Source: Oligoflexia bacterium
GTDB taxonomy: Bacteria; Bdellovibrionota; UBA1018
DNA length: 53,195 nt
Assembly (NCBI GenBank): GCA_014378465.1
Contig: JACMNQ010000076.1
Coordinates: forward strand, 1-53,195
Direction: 5' to 3'
The translations under genes and the position numbers were made by a program. A model generated the notes under the pieces. The model was not told where the DNA came from and did not search any database. It saw nothing but the letters and a program-made list of their open reading frames with translations. Below are positions 42,672-51,891 of the stretch, in pieces; position 1 is the first letter of the stretch, and every line of letters begins with the position of its first letter.

Positions 42672-43229
42672 ATGATTCCTGCCCGAAAATTCACCGACCC
42701 CCTGCCTCTGCTGGTGACCTTTGTCCTGCTCTCACTTTCAGCTTGTGCCAGTCTTTCGGGCGTATTTTCAGGCAATTCCGCAGGGGTCCCTCCCCCTGTT
42801 TCGCAGGGGCTGTCTCAGTCCGCGGAAGAACGCATGCCGGCAGCCCAGCTTTCAGCACCTTCGGCCAGACCGCCGCCGGATCTTCTCAACTATCACTGTT
42901 GGTACCTCGATGGGCGCAGCACTTCGACTCAATTTGAAATGACCACTCAGACCTACGACCGCGTGGTCGATCGCTATCAAATTGACCTGCCTGTCCCGGC
43001 AAGTGATGGAAAACGATTTCTCACGATTCAGGCCCAGGCGCTGAACGGTAAAAAGGATCTGCAGCTTTCACTGAGCTTGAAAGACGCTCAGGGCAACCAC
43101 CGCGTCGTCGCTTTCGCGGGCGCGGCCGCTCAGGTGGGTTCAGATCGCCTCGGAGCCATTGGGATGACCGGACCCCAGGAAGACGACAAGACCGAAATCT
43201 TTCAGGTCGACTGTCGTCGGGCTCAGTGA
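42672..43229 (+). CDS. Putative lipoprotein of unknown function
   Basis: 185 residues from the ATG at 42672. Signal peptide with lipobox LSAC, then a Pro/Ser-rich linker to about residue 70 and a compact beta-rich domain (LNYHCWYLDGRSTSTQFEM to VDCRRAQ) whose two cysteines could pair. Three Shine-Dalgarno-like blocks, CAGGGAGT, CAGGGAGT and CAAGGAGT (42627, 42642, 42655), precede the start; the last is correctly spaced. The next small gene starts six bases downstream. Confidence 0.78.
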   Translation: MIPARKFTDPLPLLVTFVLLSLSACASLSGVFSGNSAGVPPPVSQGLSQSAEERMPAAQLSAPSARPPPDLLNYHCWYLDGRSTSTQFEMTTQTYDRVVDRYQIDLPVPASDGKRFLTIQAQALNGKKDLQLSLSLKDAQGNHRVVAFAGAAAQVGSDRLGAIGMTGPQEDDKTEIFQVDCRRAQ

Positions 43230-43235
43230 CCGGCG

Positions 43236-43505
43236 ATGAAAATCCAACTGTCGAAGGATGCAGTCTGCGGCATCATTGAAATCCCGAAGGGCGATTACCT
43301 CGCTTCATTGGGCTCCGACAACGGGCAGATTGTTCTTGTGGGCGGCGGCAGGGATTTCAAGATCCCGGCCGTTCGAAGAAGAGCGAATGTGAAAACCAAA
43401 AGGACGACCGTCACTTTCTCGGGGGGTGGAGGAAAAATCTGGTCCCTCGTCATCGCTTCTCCCAAGCTCGGTGAATGGATTTCGATGATCCAGTACAAGG
43501 ACTGA
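43236..43505 (+). CDS. Small uncharacterised protein
   Basis: 89 residues, six bases after the lipoprotein stop and so probably co-translated. Basic, beta-rich and without a signal peptide (KDAVCGIIEIPKGDYLASLG, then TTVTFSGGGGKIW). No family recognised. The composition and tight spacing favour a real gene. Confidence 0.65.
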   Translation: MKIQLSKDAVCGIIEIPKGDYLASLGSDNGQIVLVGGGRDFKIPAVRRRANVKTKRTTVTFSGGGGKIWSLVIASPKLGEWISMIQYKD

Positions 43506-43565
43506 CCAAGCGCATCACTTGGATTTCAGAAGACTCCTGGGCCTTGTCATGTCATTTTAAATCCC

Positions 43566-44789
43566 ATGACCACCTCCTATCCCAAAGAGAAGATCAAAGT
43601 CCTTTTTCTGGAAAACATTCATCCCAATGCGGATGAACTTTTTTTGCAGGAAGGTTTTCAGGTCGAGACTCTCAAGACTTCTCTGAGCGAAGCGGAGTTG
43701 ATCGAGAAAATCCGGGAGGTTCACATTCTCGGGATCCGGAGCAAAACTCAGGTCACCGAGGCGATTCTCAAAGCAGGGAAGAAGCTTCTCTCGGTCGGCT
43801 GCTTCTGCATCGGCACGAATCAGGTGGATCTGAAAGCCGCCAACCGTCTGGGGGTGCCCGTTTTCAATGCCCCTTTCAGCAATACCCGAAGCGTCGCCGA
43901 GATGGTGCTCGCTGAAACGATCTTTCTTGCACGTCAGCTCGGCGATCGCTCAAAAGAAGTTCATGAAGGCGTCTGGAAAAAAGTGGCCAGTCACTGTCAT
44001 GAGATCCGCGGCAAGACTCTGGGGATCATCGGTTATGGTCATATCGGGGCTCAAGTGGGAGTGCTCGCTGAAGGACTGGGACTGCGCGTTCTGTTTTTCG
44101 ACGTCGCGCCGAAGCTTTCCATGGGAAATGTCCGACGCTGCAACCAGCTGAGTGAGCTGCTCGCCGCCTCGGACTTCGTCACCCTTCACGTCCCGGAAAC
44201 CCCAAGCACGAAGAATCTCATGAGCGCTGAACAGCTCGCTCAGATGAAAAAGGGCGCCTGCCTCATCAATGCATCGCGCGGCACGGTGGTGGATGTTCCC
44301 GCCCTGGCCTCCGCCATTCGCGAAGGCCATATCGGCGGCGCTGCCGTGGACGTTTTTCCGAGCGAACCTTCCGGCAACCATGAAAAATTCGTTTCTGAAC
44401 TTCAGGGACTGCCCAATGTGATCCTCACTCCTCACATCGGAGGCTCCACTGAAGAGGCTCAGGCCGCCATCGGCGTCGAAGTCGCCACCAGTCTGCTCGG
44501 CTTCATCAACAACGGCACCAGCACCGGCGCGGTCAATTTCCCGAAAGTCGAAGCGGAACCCGTCCCCGGCACCCACCGCATCCTCAATGTGCACAAGAAT
44601 GTTCCAGGCGTTTTGCGCGACATCAACAAGATCGTTTCGGATCTGAATTCAAACATCCGTGGACAGATGCTTTCGACGGATTCGGAGATCGGCTACCTGA
44701 TCATGGACATCGAGCAGGACGTGTCAGCTCAGGTCAAGGAAGCGGTCGAGAAACTCTCAGCCAGCATTCGAACCCGCATTCTTTTCTGA
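43566..44789 (+). CDS. serA: D-3-phosphoglycerate dehydrogenase
   Basis: 407 residues, close to E. coli SerA (410). NAD motif GIIGYGHIGAQVG, catalytic Arg in INASRGTVVD and the catalytic His in ILTPHIGGSTEEAQ. The last ~80 residues form an ACT domain (VPGVLRDINKIVSDLNSNI, GYLIMDIEQDVSA), the serine-feedback site of the short-type enzyme. It makes 3-phosphohydroxypyruvate, first step of serine synthesis. Convergent with a D-2-hydroxyglutarate-dehydrogenase-like gene. Confidence 0.96.
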   Translation: MTTSYPKEKIKVLFLENIHPNADELFLQEGFQVETLKTSLSEAELIEKIREVHILGIRSKTQVTEAILKAGKKLLSVGCFCIGTNQVDLKAANRLGVPVFNAPFSNTRSVAEMVLAETIFLARQLGDRSKEVHEGVWKKVASHCHEIRGKTLGIIGYGHIGAQVGVLAEGLGLRVLFFDVAPKLSMGNVRRCNQLSELLAASDFVTLHVPETPSTKNLMSAEQLAQMKKGACLINASRGTVVDVPALASAIREGHIGGAAVDVFPSEPSGNHEKFVSELQGLPNVILTPHIGGSTEEAQAAIGVEVATSLLGFINNGTSTGAVNFPKVEAEPVPGTHRILNVHKNVPGVLRDINKIVSDLNSNIRGQMLSTDSEIGYLIMDIEQDVSAQVKEAVEKLSASIRTRILF

Positions 44790-44799
44790 GCGAGCTTTC

Positions 44800-44821
44800 C
44801 TGCAGGTTTCGCTGCAGTTTT
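44800..44821 (+). terminator. Possible short terminator after serA
   Basis: CTGCAG-gtttcg-CTGCAG followed by TTTT. Only six pairs, so weak; it sits in the 31-base gap to the convergent flavoprotein gene. Confidence 0.35.
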
Positions 44822-46242
44822 CAGAGATCGAAGATCTTGCCCGGGTTGAGGATATTTCCAGGATCCAAGGCCTTCTTCAGTGATCTGAAAAGTTCGATTT
44901 CCAACGGTGACCTCGAAAAACTCAAAAAGTTCTTCTTGAGCAGGCCAATGCCGTGCTCCGCTGAAATGCTGCCCTGATGCTTCCGCACGAGAGTGAACAG
45001 GTCGCGGTCGACCAGCGCGGTCCGGACCTTGAAGTCTTCACGACTCAGTGTTTCCGGCTTCATCACGTTGATATGAAGATTGCCGTCCCCGATGTGCCCG
45101 AAAAGACAGATCTCCCAGTCCGGGTACTGCGCCTGAAAGAAGGCTTCGAGCTCGAAACAAAAACCGCTGAGCTGCGAGATCGGAAGCGAAACATCGTTCT
45201 TGTGGGGAGTGCCGGTGGAGGAAAGACTTTCCGAGATCCCTTCCCGGAGCATCCAGAGGTTGCGTGCTTCATGGGAGTTCTGCGCCATCGTTCCATCTTT
45301 GACGCCGGACAGGCCGAGCAGAGCCTCAAGCCAGGCTTCGAGTTCAGTGGCGCCTGCTCCGTCACCGGGTTTCTCCAGATCAATCAGGACGTAAAAGTTC
45401 GATTCTTCCGTGAAAGGCGAACGGAGGTTGAGATTCTTCTTCACACGCTCGAGACAGCGCTGCGTGAAGAATTCAAACGCATTGAGTGTGAAGTGTGAAC
45501 GCCGGCAGTGTTCAAAGACCTGAAGCACGGACTCGAGCGATTCGGCCGCGAAGAGAAACACTTCACTGGGCCGCGAGACGGGCGCGAGCTTGAGCGTCGC
45601 TTCAGTGATCACTCCCAGTATGCCTTCAGAACCGATGAAAAGCTGTCTGAGATCAATACCCGTATTGTTCTTCTCGAGAGCACCATTGAGTTCAAGAATT
45701 TTGCCTGAGGCGAGAACCACCTGAAGTCCCAGCACCCAGTGCCGCGTGAGGCCATAGCGAATGACGTTCACTCCGCCCGCATTGGTCGCGATGTTGCCCC
45801 CGATCGTGCTGGATCCTTTTGAAGCGAAATCCACGGGCCAGATGAGCCCCTGTGCCTGACAGTGCAGATGAACCGCTTCAGTCACCGCTCCTGCCTGAGC
45901 CCGTAGCGTTCGCGAAAGCGGATCAACCGCGCTGAGGTGATTCATGCGTTCAAGGGAAAGCACGACTTCCTGATGAGCCGCCACGGCTCCACCGGCAAGC
46001 CCTGTGCGTCCTCCCGAAGGGACCACTGCGCACTTCAGTTCCGAACAGATTTGCAGCAGTTGCGAAACTTCCCCGGTCGTTCTCGGAAAAGTGATGACGA
46101 GTGGATTGGGTGGGATTTCCTTCGTCCAGTCCTTTCCATACTCCAGCAACTCGGAAGTTTCCTGTGAAAAGAAATCAGGACCAAACTCCGCCTTCAGGCG
46201 CGAGAGAAGGGCGGCAGCGGAAACGGGCGTCGGATTCGGCAT
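44821..46242 (-). CDS. FAD-linked D-2-hydroxyacid dehydrogenase (D-2-hydroxyglutarate dehydrogenase-like)
   Basis: 473 residues with GGGAAG upstream of the ATG. FAD-binding PCMH domain: AVVPSGGRTGLAGGAV, DFASKGSSTIGGNIATNAGG and FIGSEGILGVITEATL. C-terminal cap: GHIGDGNLHINV (metal-site His) and SAEHGIGLLKK with PGNILNPGK. These are shared by GlcD, Dld-II and D2HGDH. The convergent position next to serA favours D-2-hydroxyglutarate, the by-product of SerA; in Pseudomonas the two enzymes are coupled for serine synthesis. D-lactate or glycolate are the alternatives. Confidence 0.88.
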   Translation of the reverse strand: MPNPTPVSAAALLSRLKAEFGPDFFSQETSELLEYGKDWTKEIPPNPLVITFPRTTGEVSQLLQICSELKCAVVPSGGRTGLAGGAVAAHQEVVLSLERMNHLSAVDPLSRTLRAQAGAVTEAVHLHCQAQGLIWPVDFASKGSSTIGGNIATNAGGVNVIRYGLTRHWVLGLQVVLASGKILELNGALEKNNTGIDLRQLFIGSEGILGVITEATLKLAPVSRPSEVFLFAAESLESVLQVFEHCRRSHFTLNAFEFFTQRCLERVKKNLNLRSPFTEESNFYVLIDLEKPGDGAGATELEAWLEALLGLSGVKDGTMAQNSHEARNLWMLREGISESLSSTGTPHKNDVSLPISQLSGFCFELEAFFQAQYPDWEICLFGHIGDGNLHINVMKPETLSREDFKVRTALVDRDLFTLVRKHQGSISAEHGIGLLKKNFLSFSRSPLEIELFRSLKKALDPGNILNPGKIFDL

Positions 46243-46271
46243 GGTTCAGATCTTCCCACAAGGGGGCCTTT

Positions 46272-46293
46272 CACTCAAGTGCACACTCAAGTG
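46272..46293. promoter_or_regulatory. Twin 10-bp palindromes upstream of the flavoprotein gene
   Basis: CACTCAAGTG occurs at 46272-46281 and again at 46284-46293, a 12-base period. Each is a CACT-NN-AGTG palindrome. They lie 30-51 bases before the ATG of the D-2-hydroxyglutarate-dehydrogenase-like gene (minus strand), the place for a repressor or activator pair. Confidence 0.5.
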
Positions 46294-46413
46294 GGCTGAT
46301 TGCGAAACACTCGTGCATTCCTTCGGGAGTCTCCCTGTGTCTTTTTTGATGGCGCACCGCTTGCTGAATAGAGCCCTGTAAGCACCGTATTCAATTTAAG
46401 AGGAGAAGATGTG

Positions 46414-46758
46414 ATGAAAAAGTTGACAACTGTTTTGAGAGTAGCCACTTTGACCGCAGTCATGGGTTTGATGTCCGGCTGCAGTTCGGCCCCTGCCCAG
46501 ATGGCAGCGTCCGACACCACCTTGTCCGATCCTTCGGCGGACCCTTCGCTGAGTGCGATCCCCACCGCTCCAGACGCCGCTCCGATCGCCGAAGCGGCTC
46601 CCGCTCTTTCCGGCACGCTGATGGCCGACAATTCCGCAACGCCTGCCCCCCTCACTCTGAGTGATGCCGCTCCTGCCGCCATGATCAGCGCTGCACCGGC
46701 AGCCGTGAACCCAAGCCCCGTCAACCTGGGTGCAAGTTCCGCCGGTCGCGCTCACTGA
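46414..46758 (+). CDS. Small Ala/Pro-rich lipoprotein
   Basis: 114 residues from the ATG at 46414, led by AAGAGGAGAAG, one of the best Shine-Dalgarno sequences in the window; a GTG three bases earlier is the alternative. Signal peptide with lipobox LMSGC. The mature part is low-complexity Ala/Pro/Ser/Asp without a fold, as in spacer-type envelope lipoproteins. No family recognised. Strong translation signals suggest an abundant surface or periplasmic spacer protein. Confidence 0.72.
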   Translation: MKKLTTVLRVATLTAVMGLMSGCSSAPAQMAASDTTLSDPSADPSLSAIPTAPDAAPIAEAAPALSGTLMADNSATPAPLTLSDAAPAAMISAAPAAVNPSPVNLGASSAGRAH

Positions 46759-46797
46759 GCGGCCGGAATTTTCAGACTGTCCTTTCAGGACTGAATA

Positions 46798-47742
46798 TCA
46801 CTTCTTCTCCTCGAAGAAACCTGAGACTCGAGCGCCACTCGCTCGAGATCTCCGGTTGTTCAGGGACTCCTGAAAGGCTTCCTGGCACTGAAGCCCCAGG
46901 AGTGCGGAGAGCGCCTCAAGGGAACTCTCGAGCGCATCCGAAAAATAGATGAGCCTGGGACTCGTGATGAGTCCGAGATCAGGTTTTGCCGCCAGCACCC
47001 GGTCCATGAAATGCCGACTTGAAGCGCACGAATAGAGACCAAGCAACTTGAGCCTGGACGGCGCATGTTCAAAAGTGTTGAGAATCGGGATCAGACCGAG
47101 TTCATGCTCCCGGTACCACTTGAAGTCCACTTCATGGTCGGCCCGGATCAGAGGGGGTTCAAATTCCGGCCCGCCTCCCCCACGCGAATGCCCGTTGTAA
47201 AAAATCGCGTCCGCTTCAGAAAGTCCCTGCAGAAAAGATCGACTGGCGTATTCGCTTCGCCACTTTTGAAAGGGATCCAGTCGATTCTCCTCATCGTCAG
47301 GTCCGGCTGAACTCTGCAACACACGCAGGTCCACCTGCTTCTCCTCAGCCGGGAGCACTGACTTGCCCGGGGCACCGCGCGCAGGTCCGTTGATCTTGCG
47401 AGTGAACAGATCCGCATCGGTCCTTGAACGTGTGAAACCACAGGCGAAGCTCTTGTCCGTGCACGGTTCCAGAATCCGCTGAATGAAGAGCATGCGCTCA
47501 TACCGGTCCGCCACGAAGCGCGCAGGTCTCGCGTCCTTGTAACCGAAGATCACGCGCACATCGACTTTCGGCCGTGCGTAGAAATTCAGGTAAGCCTCAT
47601 GACAGAGCTCCGCGGGAACTCGAGCTTCACGCTGCCTTGATGCTTCCTTTCTCCTGAAATAAAGGTAACCGTCTCCCGCGATGATCAGGAAGAACATGAA
47701 CCACGCCGTGACCCAGAACTTCGGCATCGTGAACTTCCGCAT
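46798..47742 (-). CDS. Membrane-anchored protein with clan CD-like His/Cys pair
   Basis: 314 residues from the ATG at 47742 (GTG at 47745 possible). One N-terminal membrane segment (WVTAWFMFFLIIAGDGYLYF), then a soluble domain. Two strand-turn motifs stand out: DAIFYNGHSRGGGG with His at ~186 and RLKLLGLYSCASSRHF with Cys at ~240 (GTG-based numbering). A hydrophobic strand ending in Gly-His and another ending in Cys is the arrangement of clan CD cysteine peptidases (caspase, gingipain, clostripain, CHAT). I infer a peptidase-like fold; activity is not proven. Its start overlaps the stop of the helical-repeat gene. Confidence 0.72.
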   Translation of the reverse strand: MRKFTMPKFWVTAWFMFFLIIAGDGYLYFRRKEASRQREARVPAELCHEAYLNFYARPKVDVRVIFGYKDARPARFVADRYERMLFIQRILEPCTDKSFACGFTRSRTDADLFTRKINGPARGAPGKSVLPAEEKQVDLRVLQSSAGPDDEENRLDPFQKWRSEYASRSFLQGLSEADAIFYNGHSRGGGGPEFEPPLIRADHEVDFKWYREHELGLIPILNTFEHAPSRLKLLGLYSCASSRHFMDRVLAAKPDLGLITSPRLIYFSDALESSLEALSALLGLQCQEAFQESLNNRRSRASGARVSGFFEEKK

Positions 47743-48599
47743 CACGGGCCGTTCCGATTTCTGCCCGCGTCAGTTCCCACGGAAGTTGAGGGAAAGAACG
47801 ACCTGTTCAGGCTCATGCAGAGTGCCTTGACCTGGGGCACGGTGTCCGTGCGACAGAGCTGAAGCACGCTTCTGATTTCCCGCGCATGCGGTTTCCGGGT
47901 CGAAGCCGGCAGTTCCGACAGGAGATAAAGGGTCTGGAGTCGAATCTGAAAGGCGGCGTCTTGAATGGAAGTTTCGAGAAACGAGACTTGATGAAACCGG
48001 TGCAGTCTCAGAATGGAGCTCCGCAGGTAGTAAAGAGTCGCGGAACGAACTTCAGGATCGTCATGCTGGAGAGATTTCGCGATCTGCTGCGCTTGGAGCT
48101 CGAAACTCATGCGTCCGAGCGAATCCAGAATGGCGAGTTTCGCAGCCGGGCAGATTTTCGGATTTTCCAGCCGATCCTGATAGACCTGGATCACCTGAGC
48201 CTGGTCACGCGCTTCGAGGAGTGAGTTGATCACATGGTAGGAGTACCCTGTGCAGTCGTGTTCGGAATACTGAACGAGAGGGTCAAACATCGGACGAAGC
48301 CTCAGGACGGAGATGACGTCCAGGGCGAGAAAATGGTCCTGGGTTCCCAGGGCCCTCTTCAATTTTGGAAGGAGCTCCGGATCCTTGCGCAGCAGAGTGA
48401 TCGAATTTTCACGGACTTGATCGGACTCGCCCGTGAAACGCCGGGCTGATGTACGCCAGTCCTGAATTTTGAGGGAGGCTTTTGAAGTCGCTGGGTCACT
48501 CGCCTGGACTGTCTTCATGCTCGGCGGCAGCAGCAGCCCTGGCAGCCCAAGCACCATGAGCGGCAGCACTGCGATCATGAGCTTCGGGACAATCCTCAT
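47742..48599 (-). CDS. Exported helical-repeat (HEAT-like) protein
   Basis: 285 residues. Signal peptide (LMIAVLPLMVLGLPGLLL). The mature part is a chain of paired helices of 30-40 residues (KDPELLPKLKRALGTQDHFL, KICPAAKLAILDSLGRM, HDDPEVRSATLYYLRSSILR), the spacing of HEAT/armadillo repeats, with three cysteines. Such solenoids bind other proteins. It is translationally coupled to the downstream clan CD-like gene, so it may be its partner or regulator. Confidence 0.75.
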   Translation of the reverse strand: MRIVPKLMIAVLPLMVLGLPGLLLPPSMKTVQASDPATSKASLKIQDWRTSARRFTGESDQVRENSITLLRKDPELLPKLKRALGTQDHFLALDVISVLRLRPMFDPLVQYSEHDCTGYSYHVINSLLEARDQAQVIQVYQDRLENPKICPAAKLAILDSLGRMSFELQAQQIAKSLQHDDPEVRSATLYYLRSSILRLHRFHQVSFLETSIQDAAFQIRLQTLYLLSELPASTRKPHAREIRSVLQLCRTDTVPQVKALCMSLNRSFFPSTSVGTDAGRNRNGP

Positions 48600-48688
48600 G
48601 CATTCAAGAATGTCATGAAAACGGATGGAGTCCCAGACTCATTCTGGAGCCAGTCATGCCCCATCGTCCCCACCTGATCACGCCGCTT

Positions 48689-50398
48689 TCACGACGAAGA
48701 GGACTGACGGACCGGCAAACGGATGACGAAACGGGTATGAGGAGAGTCATGATCAATCTTCATGCTTCCGCCATGGCTCTCAATGATGCCTTTGGAAACG
48801 CTGAGACCCAGTCCCGTGCCCTTGCCCACTTCCTTGGTCGTGAAGAAGGGCTCAAAGAGCTTTTCTCGCACCGGACCCGGAATTCCAGAGCCGCTGTCCG
48901 TGAGCGTGAGCAGCAAGTGATCTCCAGACTTGACCACTCGAAGCTCGATCCACTTTTCCGAAAGTCCCATGATCGCATCAAAACTGTTATTCAGCAGATT
49001 GAGCAGCACCTGCGAGATTTCCACAGGACGGCATTCGATTCTCTCTTCTGAGGCTTCGGCATCCAGCACCCGAAATTCAACCCCATGGTGCCGCAGCTTC
49101 TGATGGCAGAGTTCAACCGTGTCTTGAATGATGCCGCCGATCTGCGTGATCTGAAATGGATCCTGACTGCCTTCCCGGGAAAAAGCACGCAGCGACTTCA
49201 CGATCTTGCTGATGCGAATCACGGTCTCCTTGATCTTTTTGGCGGTGTCTTCGACCAGCTCAGAATCGACCTGCGACTTTTTTGCAAGCCAGACCAGTTG
49301 CTCAGCTTTGCCATAAATGATCGTGAGCGGATTGTTGATCTCATGGGCGACTCCGCCGGCCATCTGTCCGAGTCCCGCCATTTTCGCGGAGGTCATGGAT
49401 TTGGCCTGCTGAAGGGCCAACTGTTCCTTGGCATTCTTCTGCTCCGTCACGTCCTGAGCGACCCCTCGCAAAGTGATCAGTTCGCCTGCCTCGTTGCAGA
49501 CCGGACGGCCCTTGGCCAGCACCCATTTGATCCGTCCGCCGTCCAGGAGAATCCGGTGTTCAAAAGAATAAGACTTTCGTTCAGCGATCGCTTCCTGAAC
49601 CCCTTTTTCGACGAGGTGCAGATCGTCCGGATGGAGTCGACCGAAATACGTGTTCTCCGCGACGAGATTGCCGCTCAGGTTGGGAAGTTCATAGATCCGG
49701 AAAAGCTCCTCGGACCATAAAACGGTCGCGTCTCCCGGCTTCCACTCCCAGTTTCCCACCTTGGCCAGTTCCTGACCTTCCTGCAGGCGAACCCGTTCTT
49801 CAGTGAGTTTCGTGAAGAGTTCCGTGATTCTTTCACGGCTTTCACGCTCATGATCCAAGAGTTGAAAACGCGCCGAAGCGGCGTAGTAGAAGACCAGAAC
49901 TGCAGTCATCATGCCGGAGACAAAGAGAAGTTTCGGGTACGCGGCAGTCGCGGAACTGGGCATGAGGAGTGTGAGAAAGATGGAGAACAGCGCGTAAGCG
50001 CGCAGACTTGTGCGTGTCAGAAAATAAGAACCGATGGCGAAGACCGTGATGAACGTTCCAATGATGTAGGTGGTGCTGTCGATGTGCTCGGCGGTCAGGT
50101 AGAAATAGTGCGCCGTACAGAGCCACATGCAGAATGAAGTCACACGAAAAAGCACTCTGGGGGTTAGGCCTGACACGAGACTCCAGACCAGAGCCAGGAG
50201 GGGCAGGAGCGACACCGCAAGCCGTCCCAGAATGTCCGAGCGAGTCTGCGGAACTCCCATCCATTGGTAAAGCGCGCTCCAGGACGAATAGATTCCGGCG
50301 ACTAGAAAAAGAAAGACGCGGTCCCTCAACAGCTCATGATCAGGAGCCTGGGCAGGAGCACTCGAAGGTTCTCTGGAAGTCTGGGGGGTGTGCGACAT
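48689..50398 (-). CDS. Membrane PAS-domain sensor histidine kinase
   Basis: 569 residues from the ATG at 50398 with AAGGA six bases upstream; TTG at 50419 is rejected. Six hydrophobic segments (residues ~25-175) form an integral sensor without a large periplasmic loop. A short helix leads to a PAS-3 domain (~213-320, [24 protein letters not shown]), then HisKA with His352 in [12 protein letters not shown] and the ATPase boxes [18 protein letters not shown] and [18 protein letters not shown]. NtrB-like class. No response regulator is adjacent, so it is an orphan kinase in this window. Confidence 0.93.
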   Translation of the reverse strand: MSHTPQTSREPSSAPAQAPDHELLRDRVFLFLVAGIYSSWSALYQWMGVPQTRSDILGRLAVSLLPLLALVWSLVSGLTPRVLFRVTSFCMWLCTAHYFYLTAEHIDSTTYIIGTFITVFAIGSYFLTRTSLRAYALFSIFLTLLMPSSATAAYPKLLFVSGMMTAVLVFYYAASARFQLLDHERESRERITELFTKLTEERVRLQEGQELAKVGNWEWKPGDATVLWSEELFRIYELPNLSGNLVAENTYFGRLHPDDLHLVEKGVQEAIAERKSYSFEHRILLDGGRIKWVLAKGRPVCNEAGELITLRGVAQDVTEQKNAKEQLALQQAKSMTSAKMAGLGQMAGGVAHEINNPLTIIYGKAEQLVWLAKKSQVDSELVEDTAKKIKETVIRISKIVKSLRAFSREGSQDPFQITQIGGIIQDTVELCHQKLRHHGVEFRVLDAEASEERIECRPVEISQVLLNLLNNSFDAIMGLSEKWIELRVVKSGDHLLLTLTDSGSGIPGPVREKLFEPFFTTKEVGKGTGLGLSVSKGIIESHGGSMKIDHDSPHTRFVIRLPVRQSSSS

Positions 50399-50494
50399 CG
50401 CGTCCTTCTGATTAATCAAATCGGCCCTCGATATTCAAAGAAAAAATCAATCTCATTGAGCTCCCTCTGAGCCCGGTGCTACCCTCTGCAATCA

Positions 50495-51877
50495 ATGCAA
50501 CCCCCTGAAAAAGAAACCGGTTCTCCCGATCCTGAATCCGCCTTCGCGCCGCTGACGAGCACCACGGTCTTCGGTCGGCCAATCAGGCGGGTCTACTGGG
50601 TGATCATCCCCCTGATGGTGTGCTTCGCTTTCGTTCTGCTTCTGATCTATCAGCGGTTCAATCCCGCACCTCCGGATCACCTGGTCATCTCCACGAGTGA
50701 TGGCGAGGGGGACTATGCGTCGTATGCTCGACTCTATCAGAGCCTCCTCAAAGAGCAGGGTGTGGATCTCCAGATCATCACCTCCAGTGGAGGGATGGAA
50801 AATCTGAATCGACTCAAGGATCCGAAGTCCGATGTCGACATCGGCTTTGTCCAGGACGGAGTTGGATCCCCGGATGAAGCCCCGAATCTGGTCTCGCTCG
50901 GCAGCCTCTACTATGAGCCCATCTGGTTGTTTTACCGGCCCGGTGCGAAAGGCGAATCGCTTTCACGCTTTTCCCAGTTTGCAGGCAAGACCATCGCTGT
51001 CGGAAAAACGGGCGGTGGCACTCGCAGTCTGAGCCTGCGCCTGCTTGCAACCGGCGGCATCAGCCACGCCAACGCTCGACTGGTCGACCTCGGTTGGGAC
51101 GCCGGTGCCGAAGCCCTCCAGAAAGGGGAAGTGGATGCCGCCATCTTTCTGGGCACGCCCGATGAGCCTTTGATCAAAACTCTCATCGAGAACCCGCACC
51201 TTCGATTGATGAGTCTGGATCAGGCCGAAGCGATCACTCGGCAGATCCCCTACCTTCACCATCTGGTACTCCCTCATGGCGCCATGGATCTGAAGAACAA
51301 TCTGCCTCAGGAAGACATCCACCTGATCGCCCCCACCGCGACTCTTCTCGTGAGGGACTCACTCCATCCCGCTCTGATCTACCTGCTTCTGAAGGCGGCC
51401 TCTCAGGTTCACAATGGGCCTGGAATCTTCGAAGCGAAAAACGAATTTCCCGCCGACAAGGATGATCAGTTTCCTCTCAGCGACGACGCGAAAAATTATT
51501 ACAAATCAGGTGTCCCCTTCTGGCAGAAACACCTGCCTTTCTGGCTGGCCACGCTGCTGGACCGATTTCTCCTCCTGATCCTGCCAATGGTGGCGCTGCT
51601 TCTGCCGGTCATCCGCATGATCCCGAGAATCATGAACTGGCGAGTTCGTTCCCGGATTTTTCAGCGGTACGGCGAATTGAAATTTCTGGAGACTCAGATC
51701 AAACCTGGCGTGGGCAGTGAAAAGTACGCTCACTTTCTGGACACGCTCGACCGCATCGAGGAACGCGTGAATCAGATGAAGATCCCCCTCGATTTTTCAG
51801 ATCACATCTACGTGCTTCGCGAACACATCGATTTTGTCCGCGCTCGTCTCCGTCGAGTTCTGGGTCCGGGCCGCTGA
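50495..51877 (+). CDS. Membrane-anchored TAXI/NMT1-type solute-binding protein
   Basis: 460 residues. One transmembrane segment at ~34-52, then a periplasmic type II binding-protein fold (~60-345) with the TAXI features STSDGEGDYASYARLYQSLL, DIGFVQDGVG and IAVGKTGGGTRSLSLRLL, a second segment at ~350-375 (LLILPMVALLLPVIRMIP) and a ~85-residue cytoplasmic helical tail. TAXI proteins normally serve TRAP transporters, but no TRAP permease is present. The two anchors suggest a sensor or a scaffold rather than a free binding protein. It is divergent to the histidine kinase with 96 bases between, so the two may signal together. Confidence 0.88.
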   Translation: MQPPEKETGSPDPESAFAPLTSTTVFGRPIRRVYWVIIPLMVCFAFVLLLIYQRFNPAPPDHLVISTSDGEGDYASYARLYQSLLKEQGVDLQIITSSGGMENLNRLKDPKSDVDIGFVQDGVGSPDEAPNLVSLGSLYYEPIWLFYRPGAKGESLSRFSQFAGKTIAVGKTGGGTRSLSLRLLATGGISHANARLVDLGWDAGAEALQKGEVDAAIFLGTPDEPLIKTLIENPHLRLMSLDQAEAITRQIPYLHHLVLPHGAMDLKNNLPQEDIHLIAPTATLLVRDSLHPALIYLLLKAASQVHNGPGIFEAKNEFPADKDDQFPLSDDAKNYYKSGVPFWQKHLPFWLATLLDRFLLLILPMVALLLPVIRMIPRIMNWRVRSRIFQRYGELKFLETQIKPGVGSEKYAHFLDTLDRIEERVNQMKIPLDFSDHIYVLREHIDFVRARLRRVLGPGR

Positions 51878-51891
51878 GAATCGTCAAAACT

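Noticed and set aside
48600..48688. Terminator for the histidine kinase
   Set aside because: Short partial repeats are present but no stable stem with a T-run could be drawn.
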